Assembly: GCA_003242315.1 (NCBI GenBank)
Contig: QGUY01000275.1
Location: 1 to 5,200 of the forward strand
Direction: 5' to 3'
Source of the DNA: Bacteroidota bacterium
GTDB lineage: Bacteria; Bacteroidota; Bacteroidia; Cytophagales; Cyclobacteriaceae
DNA length: 5,200 bases
Shown here: positions 1 to 5,200 of the stretch, piece after piece
Numbering within the stretch: position 1 is the stretch's first letter
How the letters are laid out: the number at the start of each line of letters is the position of its first letter
Program-made: the position numbers and the translations under genes
The notes under the pieces: model-generated
Seen by the model: only the letters and a program-made list of their open reading frames with translations
The model's database searches: none
What the model was told of the DNA's origin: nothing

Positions 1-603
1 GACAACCACGACCAGGTCGGTCAGGAGTTTAAGAAGCGCTTCGGCTTTGATGCCACTGCAGAGCAAATCATTGCGGCTGTCGGTTTCCTCCTCTGCGCAC
101 TGGGAACGCCGTGCATCTATTACGGAACCGAACAGGGATTCAGTGGCGGCGGCGAAAGCGATGCGTTCATCCGCGAGTGTATGTTCAGCCTTTCCGATAA
201 GACGACGAATGCGTTAAATCCGAAAAGTCGCATTTATCGCGAGATTGCTACAATTGCCGGTGTCCGAAAGCAGTACGCTGCACTGAGGTTTGGCAGGATG
301 TATATGAGACAGTCCTCTACCGACGGCAAGAGTTTTGAGATGCCCGCGCGGCACGACTGCATGGTGGCATTTTCGCGGATTCTTTTTGATGAGGAAATGC
401 TCGTCGTTTACAACGACTCCACCACGCAGGAGGATGAAGAATACGTTTGCGTGGACCGGATGCTCAACCCTGAAGGCAGTGTATTCCGCTATGTGTATGG
501 CGGAAAAGGGAAACTCCACGTTTTGAAAAATGAAGACGGCTCACACCACTTCGTCAAAATAAGACTCAGACCAATGCAGTTCGTGATTCTTTCTAATAGG
601 TAA
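1..603 (+). CDS. Alpha-amylase family (GH13) glycoside hydrolase, C-terminal 200 residues (5' end outside window)
   Basis: The reading frame is open from the first base, so this is the tail of a longer gene. The ATG at 181 is an internal methionine, not the start. The visible part opens with DNHD (residues 1-4), which fits GH13 conserved region IV; the final Asp is known in the family as the transition-state stabiliser and the His contacts the substrate. Residues 34-46, LGTPCIYYGTEQG, match the strand near the end of the (beta/alpha)8 barrel that is typical of the family. Roughly residues 85-200 look like the small beta-rich C-terminal domain and end in VILSNR. There is no secretion tag or carbohydrate-binding module at this end. 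The catalytic nucleophile and acid/base lie upstream and cannot be checked. Expected activity is hydrolysis or transfer on alpha-glucosidic bonds; the subfamily (amylase, glucosidase, transglycosylase) is unresolved. The gene is convergent with the susD-like gene, and its stop codon directly abuts the inverted repeat. Confidence 0.88.
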   Translation, partial: DNHDQVGQEFKKRFGFDATAEQIIAAVGFLLCALGTPCIYYGTEQGFSGGGESDAFIRECMFSLSDKTTNALNPKSRIYREIATIAGVRKQYAALRFGRMYMRQSSTDGKSFEMPARHDCMVAFSRILFDEEMLVVYNDSTTQEDEEYVCVDRMLNPEGSVFRYVYGGKGKLHVLKNEDGSHHFVKIRLRPMQFVILSNR

Positions 604-696
604 CTATGTGTCCTATGTGCACCTATGTGATCTATGTGGCTCAAACAAATCCATTGAACCGCATAGATCACATAGATGTACACATAGATCACATAG
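604..696. repeat. Inverted repeat built from CTATGTG / CACATAG heptamers
   Basis: The left arm carries four exact CTATGTG units at 604-610, 613-619, 623-629 and 632-638. The right arm carries three exact CACATAG units at 669-675, 681-687 and 690-696, plus one variant (CGCATAG) at 660-666. The units pair in mirror order. The core stem, 623-639 with 659-675, is 17 bp with a single G-U pair in RNA. It continues past one mismatch as 641-644 with 654-657, leaving a 9-nt loop at 645-653. Two outer 7-bp stems are separated from it by small internal loops. The element starts directly after the GH13 stop codon and lies 16 nt past the susD stop on the other strand. It fills nearly the whole convergent gap and has no open frame of note. 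Modular heptamer repeats like this look like a dispersed intergenic family rather than a unique hairpin, but that is inference from one copy. Confidence 0.85.
623..675. terminator. Possible bidirectional transcription terminator or 3'-end stabilising hairpin
   Basis: The core stem of the inverted repeat sits between two gene ends that face each other, which is the usual place for a shared terminator. It would fold in RNA from either strand. Neither side has a T-run directly after the stem: on the + strand the nearest is TTTT at 711-714, 15 nt beyond the outer arm, and on the - strand the GH13 coding end follows. It is therefore not a canonical intrinsic terminator. Transcript-end protection, or blocking of read-through antisense RNA, is as likely. 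Assignment rests on position and structure only. Confidence 0.4.
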
Positions 697-712
697 GGAT
701 GGCTCGCATGTT

Positions 713-2506
713 TTACCAGTCGAATATCTGCGTCAGGTTCGGATTGAGAAGCACTTCCTGTTGAGGTATTGGTCGGTAGTAGAACTTATCTTCCACGAAC
801 GTCCCACGTTCCGGGTCCGTCACAAGGGTGCCACTCGTACCGTTTGACAGATAAGCAGAGGCATCACTACCCTGTGGACCCACGCGATAGTAGATCAGTT
901 TTACGCCCAACGAATTTGTCTCCCTGTCTTCGTCGGCGGGAATGGACTCTGAGTTCGGTATAAGGTAGATATCTTCCACACCATCACCAGTCATGTCATA
1001 CTTGCCCGTTCCGGGGAAGTAGATGCCTTCCGGTTCCTTTTCAATCAGCTTGCCTGCCTTCCACCGCATCAGGTCGTCAAACCGGAAGCCTTCCAGGGCA
1101 AGTTCAACGCGACGCTCGCGACGTATTTCAAGCAGCACGGTCGCCTGCGCACCTGATACATTAGGGAAGCGCTCAGCGAGCAGAGGATCAGGCGTAGGGT
1201 TAAGGTCCAGGGGAGGCATTCCGGCACGAGCGCGGATAAGGTTGATGCTCTCGTCGAGCGCCTGCTGCGTCAGCTCACCCAATTCGGCCAGCGCCTCTGC
1301 ATAGATAAGTAGAACTTCTGCGTAACGAACGATGGGAAAGTCTGTGCTAGCCTGTACAGTCGCATCCGGATTATTGACAAACGCCTTGATCTGATGATAG
1401 CCAGAGAAGTTCTTCGCCAATTGCTGAATGTAAATCCCACCACCCTGGGCATACGTCGAGGTGTTAAGGAGTTCCCATCCCGGGTAAGCGTACGTCTGGG
1501 ACAGACGAGGATCACGATTTTCAAATTCCTCGACGAACAGTTTCGTCTCGTAGCCAGATTGATTCGTATAAGGCGTACCGTCCGTCATCAGATAAGCCTG
1601 AAGCAAGTCGCGCGAAGGATTCACCTCGTAGTTGCCAAAGAGATAAGCCCACCATCCACTGTTGAGCAAATCGTTCTCAAAGAAGCGCCCAAGTATGACT
1701 TCAGGATTCGAAGTCAGGTCCGTACTGGTAAACAGTGCACCATAGTCCTGCGTGGGTGAGCCCGTGGAATACAGAGCGAATCCACCCTCGTCCATGATTT
1801 GTCGCGCTACGTCACGAGCCAGTTGAAGATAGGTATCAGCGGTGCCCTGTAGTCCTAATTCATCGTGATACTTGCGGAACGTTCCTTCATACAACGCGTG
1901 GCGCGCCATATAGGCCAGGACTACAAACTTGCCAACAGCACCTGGTCGTGAATCAGGCATGACATGTTCACGGGCGAAAGCATAATCTTCAAATATGCGG
2001 TCAACGACAAACTCGCGGGGATCACGGCCTTTCATCAGGTCGGGGTCGTCAGTAGCGAGCGTTTTGTCATACCACGGCACGTCAGAATACCGCTTCACCT
2101 TGTCCATGTAAAACTTTGCCCTGAAGAAGCGGCCCAGGCCTTCATAGTGGTTCAACGTAGCTTCATCAACCTTTGCCTTACTGAAATTTTCCAGGAAGAA
2201 ATTGACATTTCGCAGCTGTCCCCAGTCCCACCCTCCTGTGATCGTCGACGGTGAAGGATTTCCGATCATCATGTTCTTGATCTCAGTAGATCCGGTGGTG
2301 GCGGCATTGTCAGTGGAATGGTCGCCCACGTAAATATCGAAGGAGGGAAAATCGTATAAGCTGAAGATGTACGTTTCAAGGTCCTGCTGGCTGTTAAAGA
2401 AATTTTCTTTTGAAATATCCGTTTCAGGAAATCGGTCCAGGAACTCGTCATTGCAAGACTGGGCCGCCAGCATTACGAAAACGGAAAGGATTATATACTT
2501 TTTCAT
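713..2506 (-). CDS. SusD/RagB-family nutrient-binding outer-membrane lipoprotein
   Basis: Complete 597-residue protein, within the usual range for the family. Residues 1-17 (MKKYIILSVFVMLAAQS) form a lipoprotein signal peptide with Cys18 as the lipidated residue. The acidic CNDE that follows resembles the Bacteroidota signal for export to the cell surface. The N-terminal helical, TPR-like half includes residues around 37-54 and 120-140. The C-terminal SusD/RagB domain shows the hallmark RYAEVLLIYAEALA (394-407) and EIRRERRVELALEG (460-473), followed by FDDLMRW (476-482). A calcium-loop-like DMTGDGVED lies at 504-512, and the protein ends IFDW. In this family the protein is the extracellular lid that captures substrate and hands it to the SusC barrel. 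The start is the ATG 19 bp after the receptor stop codon; no Shine-Dalgarno sequence is visible in that spacer, which is normal in this phylum. It is cotranscribed downstream of the receptor gene. The family is certain; the ligand is unknown. Confidence 0.96.
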   Translation of the reverse strand: MKKYIILSVFVMLAAQSCNDEFLDRFPETDISKENFFNSQQDLETYIFSLYDFPSFDIYVGDHSTDNAATTGSTEIKNMMIGNPSPSTITGGWDWGQLRNVNFFLENFSKAKVDEATLNHYEGLGRFFRAKFYMDKVKRYSDVPWYDKTLATDDPDLMKGRDPREFVVDRIFEDYAFAREHVMPDSRPGAVGKFVVLAYMARHALYEGTFRKYHDELGLQGTADTYLQLARDVARQIMDEGGFALYSTGSPTQDYGALFTSTDLTSNPEVILGRFFENDLLNSGWWAYLFGNYEVNPSRDLLQAYLMTDGTPYTNQSGYETKLFVEEFENRDPRLSQTYAYPGWELLNTSTYAQGGGIYIQQLAKNFSGYHQIKAFVNNPDATVQASTDFPIVRYAEVLLIYAEALAELGELTQQALDESINLIRARAGMPPLDLNPTPDPLLAERFPNVSGAQATVLLEIRRERRVELALEGFRFDDLMRWKAGKLIEKEPEGIYFPGTGKYDMTGDGVEDIYLIPNSESIPADEDRETNSLGVKLIYYRVGPQGSDASAYLSNGTSGTLVTDPERGTFVEDKFYYRPIPQQEVLLNPNLTQIFDW

Positions 2507-2525
2507 ATCCAGTTCACTTTGCCAG

Positions 2526-5200
2526 TTAGAAACTCAATTCAAGTCCGAAAGACAACCTCCTCTGGAAGGGATAAGCGTATCCCCATCCTGAACCCGTATG
2601 CAGTGAGGGGTCAACCTTGTCGATGTTGTCAGTGATCGCTTCAGGATCAAAGAAGTCTTTCACCTCTGACCACTCTGTGATATTCTCACCGCTCACGTAG
2701 ACTCTCAAGCGGTTCACATGGAGGCGTTCGACCAGCCGTTGAGGCAATGAGTATCCGATTGTAACATTCTTGAGTCGCAGATAGGACCCATCCAGCAGGT
2801 AACCCGTTTGAGGGATTGCGAGTCCCTGTGCGTAATCGATGCGCTCACCCAGGTTCCGGTCGGCAAGCCAGGCCTGCAGTATAGGATAGCGGGCATCGTG
2901 GTTGGCGTCTGCCAGGCCAGCCGCGATGTATGCTTGTGAATGCTGCGCACGCAGAACATCCGGATCGTCTGCAGGGCGATAAAAATCCAGGAGGTGATAA
3001 TATCCGCCGGCATAGGGTTGCTGGTAGTAACCCCAGTACAGGTAGTGCAGCGGATAGTAGTCCATCTTTCCCACACCCTGGAAGAAGACGCGTACATCAA
3101 ATCCGTTCCACTCTGCTCCCAGGCTGATCCCGTACCGCAGACGTGGCGTGAGGTTTCCAATTACACTCAGATCCTTGGGGTCGTCTACTGTTAAGCCCTT
3201 TTCGATCACACCGTTGCCATCCAGGTCCTGATACTTCGGCCAGCCGGGTACAATGTTGAGCGCTCCCCACGGGATAATCTGAGTTTCGTCCAGCGCGTTG
3301 ATTTCTTCTTCGCTTTGGAACAACCCATCGCTACGCAGACCCCAAATCTCACCGAGTTCTTTTCCTTCATAATATTGAGTCAAACTCTTATTGGGATTGT
3401 CAAAGCGTGTGATATGGGTCCGGTTATCGGAAAGCACAATTCTTCCATTCAGGTGAAGTCTCTTTCCTCCAACATTGACCTCATTGTCGTACCCGATCGC
3501 CAACTCCCATCCTTTGGTGCGGAGGTCGGCGGCGTTTTCAGAGGGTTCTTGTGCTCCAAACACACCAGGCAGTTCCTTGCCCTGCGTCAACATGTCCTTG
3601 GTATCGCGCCGGTAAACATCAAATGACGCGGTGACCGCTTGTTGGAAGAGTCCTATGTCAACACCAAAGTTCGTCGAGTATACTTTTTCCCACGTGTAAT
3701 TTGCCGATACCGGTCTGGGTGATGCGATCATTTGCGGCCTTGCGCCATCGATCAGGTAGTTGGCCGGACCATTTGACATTGTCTCGATGTAGCCATATTC
3801 CGGCACTTCCGACTGATTGCCAAGCGAGCCGTAGGAGGCTCGAAGCTTGAAAGAGTTGATGACTGGACGGAGAGGATCCCAGAACGCTTCGCCATCCACC
3901 TTCCATGCAGCGGACACCGATGGGAAGAAGCCAAAGCGCTTGTCTTTGGGGAATTTTGACGATCCGTCGTAGCGTCCGTTGAATTCGACAATATACTTGT
4001 CGTTATACACATAGTTCAGGCGATAGAATGCGCCACGTATTGCCCAGCTTACAATGTCGTCATAGACAATGGGCGTACCAGTCGCCAGATCCACAGAAGG
4101 CAGCGACGGGGATATCACACCACTACGCTGCATTCCAGAGGTTTCCAGCCGACTGTACTCCTGGTTGTAACCCAGAATCGCATTGAAGAAATGCTTTTCA
4201 GCAAACGTCTTTTCGAATGTAGCATAGGTATTGAGCACATAATACGAGAGAAAGCTCGTTTCCCGATAGGCGACGTTATTTCCTTCTTCGCGCACGTCTT
4301 CCGGACCAAACCCGATTGCATATCGTGTTTGGTATTCGTTCAGGTTGACGTTGTCACGTCGCACGGTGAAGTCGGCATTCAGGCGGAGCATGCGTTCGAA
4401 AAAGGACAGTTCACCGCTGAACGTACTTTGGAACATGTTGACCTTCTCGGTATGACGACCGCCATCCGTGAGCTGAGCTGACACGCGCCCTACATCCGTG
4501 TTAGCCCACGTGCCGTCAGGATTCTTGTCCCAGCTTGTTGGAAACAGATCGTACAGGGAGTAGATCGACAGGTAATAGGGTCTCAGCCGTTCAGTAATGG
4601 CAACCGATGTGTTGTTGGAAATTGAGAGCCATTTGTATGGCTGAAAGCCGATTCGGCCGCGGAAGGAATACCGGTCGAATTTATCCTCCGCAATCTTAAG
4701 CGCGCCATTCTGAAGATCGTATGCTCCGGACAGATAGTAGGTTGTTGTACCGGATTTACCTGACAGTGAAAGATTGTGACGCTGCGACAGCGTGGGATTA
4801 TCGAGAAAGTGCTTCGTCCAGTCGCGGTTTCCCATATAATCCCACAGTGAGTTGTCCACCGGGTTGACGCGTACCGGGTCGGAGGACGCCGGATTGTCTG
4901 AACGTTGCTTAGCCCAGGCATACTGTTCTGCCGTATAGTTTACGTAGTCCCACGGCGTGTTATCGGTAGACAATTCGAGTGTTCGCATGAATATGTAGGG
5001 ATCGGTGACCTTATTGGGAAGAACCGTTGGTCGTCCCCAGGAAAAGTTGTTGCTATAGTCGATGTGAACGCCGTCACGCACCCCGTTCTTTGTCGTGATA
5101 AGGATAACACCGTAGGCACCGCGCGCACCGTAAATGGCGGCAGATGAAGCATCCTTGAGAACGGAGATCGACTTGATGTCCGAAGGTGCAATGAAATTGA
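2526..5200 (-). CDS. SusC/RagA-family TonB-linked outer-membrane receptor, C-terminal 890 residues (5' end outside window)
   Basis: The frame stays open to the right edge, so the GTG at 5079-5081 is an internal valine and not a start. Counting from the first full codon (5196-5198), residues 13-39 carry the end of the plug domain with the SusC hallmark: VLKDASSAAIYG, then ARGAYGVILITTKNG. The rest is the TonB-dependent beta-barrel. It includes a DLDGNGVIE loop (658-666), followed by a conserved SusC-like stretch with VIGNLTPRLRYG, an aromatic-rich segment (713-735), DGSYLRLKNVTIGYSLP (803-819), and a final strand ending in LSFGLELSF with a C-terminal Phe. Full SusC proteins are usually about 1000 residues or more. 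The signal peptide, the carboxypeptidase-D-like domain, the TonB box and the first part of the plug are therefore missing here, probably 150-200 residues. The role is energy-dependent import of an oligomer across the outer membrane together with the adjacent SusD-like lid. The substrate and the promoter or regulator lie out of view. Confidence 0.96.
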   Translation of the reverse strand, partial: NFIAPSDIKSISVLKDASSAAIYGARGAYGVILITTKNGVRDGVHIDYSNNFSWGRPTVLPNKVTDPYIFMRTLELSTDNTPWDYVNYTAEQYAWAKQRSDNPASSDPVRVNPVDNSLWDYMGNRDWTKHFLDNPTLSQRHNLSLSGKSGTTTYYLSGAYDLQNGALKIAEDKFDRYSFRGRIGFQPYKWLSISNNTSVAITERLRPYYLSIYSLYDLFPTSWDKNPDGTWANTDVGRVSAQLTDGGRHTEKVNMFQSTFSGELSFFERMLRLNADFTVRRDNVNLNEYQTRYAIGFGPEDVREEGNNVAYRETSFLSYYVLNTYATFEKTFAEKHFFNAILGYNQEYSRLETSGMQRSGVISPSLPSVDLATGTPIVYDDIVSWAIRGAFYRLNYVYNDKYIVEFNGRYDGSSKFPKDKRFGFFPSVSAAWKVDGEAFWDPLRPVINSFKLRASYGSLGNQSEVPEYGYIETMSNGPANYLIDGARPQMIASPRPVSANYTWEKVYSTNFGVDIGLFQQAVTASFDVYRRDTKDMLTQGKELPGVFGAQEPSENAADLRTKGWELAIGYDNEVNVGGKRLHLNGRIVLSDNRTHITRFDNPNKSLTQYYEGKELGEIWGLRSDGLFQSEEEINALDETQIIPWGALNIVPGWPKYQDLDGNGVIEKGLTVDDPKDLSVIGNLTPRLRYGISLGAEWNGFDVRVFFQGVGKMDYYPLHYLYWGYYQQPYAGGYYHLLDFYRPADDPDVLRAQHSQAYIAAGLADANHDARYPILQAWLADRNLGERIDYAQGLAIPQTGYLLDGSYLRLKNVTIGYSLPQRLVERLHVNRLRVYVSGENITEWSEVKDFFDPEAITDNIDKVDPSLHTGSGWGYAYPFQRRLSFGLELSF

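Noticed and set aside
181..603. A separate 140-residue gene starting at the ATG at 181
   Set aside because: The same frame is open from base 1 and its upstream residues carry GH13 motifs (DNHD, TPCIYYG), so 181 is an internal Met in a gene cut by the window edge.
604..696. A CRISPR array or the terminal inverted repeats of an insertion sequence
   Set aside because: The units are 7 bp with 2-5 bp spacers and two opposite orientations, unlike CRISPR repeats. The two arms enclose only about 20 bp and no transposase.
604..712. A tRNA or a small protein gene in the convergent gap
   Set aside because: The long symmetrical stem does not fit a cloverleaf and there is no CCA end or anticodon arm. 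Open frames crossing the gap consist of the heptamer repeat and antisense of the flanking genes.
1023..1759. Antisense open frames of about 90-120 codons inside the susD-like gene (1023-1304 and 1394-1759)
   Set aside because: They lie fully within a clear coding gene, their translations are Arg/Ser-rich and of low complexity, and they resemble no family I know.
2714..3160. A 148-codon open frame on the same strand as the receptor
   Set aside because: It is a shifted-frame shadow of the receptor barrel, which is unbroken and carries the hallmark SYLRLKNVTIGY here. There is no sign of a frameshift.
2526..5081. A complete 851-residue receptor starting at GTG 5081
   Set aside because: The plug-domain hallmark continues in frame upstream to 5198, so the GTG is internal and the true start is beyond the window.
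713..5200. Naming the pair susC/susD as a starch system
   Set aside because: The family has very many paralogues with different ligands. Family membership and one convergent GH13 neighbour do not establish starch as the substrate, so no gene symbol was assigned.

Overview
The window reads as a piece of a Bacteroidota chromosome of moderate GC content. The evidence is an adjacent SusC/RagA-type TonB-dependent receptor and SusD/RagB-type lipoprotein, a pair that is essentially diagnostic for this phylum. There is also no clear Shine-Dalgarno sequence before susD, which is usual there. I cannot name a genus. A soil or aquatic Cytophagia/Chitinophagia-like organism is only a guess from the composition.

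Layout. Positions 1-603 (+) hold the last 200 codons of an alpha-amylase-family (GH13) protein, entered exactly at its DNHD motif. Positions 604-696 are a noncoding, nearly symmetrical inverted repeat made of four CTATGTG units facing four CACATAG units. It sits between two convergent genes and probably folds into a long hairpin in both transcripts. Positions 713-2506 (-) encode a complete SusD-like surface lipoprotein of 597 residues. Positions 2526-5200 (-) encode the last 890 residues of a SusC-like outer-membrane receptor whose N-terminus lies beyond the right edge. The receptor and lipoprotein genes are 19 bp apart and are almost certainly one transcript, read right to left.

How they work together. 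By family knowledge, the SusC-like protein is a TonB-driven barrel and the SusD-like lipoprotein is its extracellular lid. Together they bind and import an oligomeric nutrient, most often a glycan, sometimes a peptide. The substrate cannot be read from the sequence. The GH13 enzyme next door makes an alpha-glucan locus tempting, but it is convergent and separated by a hairpin, so it is not in the same operon and may be unrelated.

No mobile element, CRISPR array, tRNA, rRNA or clearly new system was found. The least explained element is the CTATGTG/CACATAG repeat.
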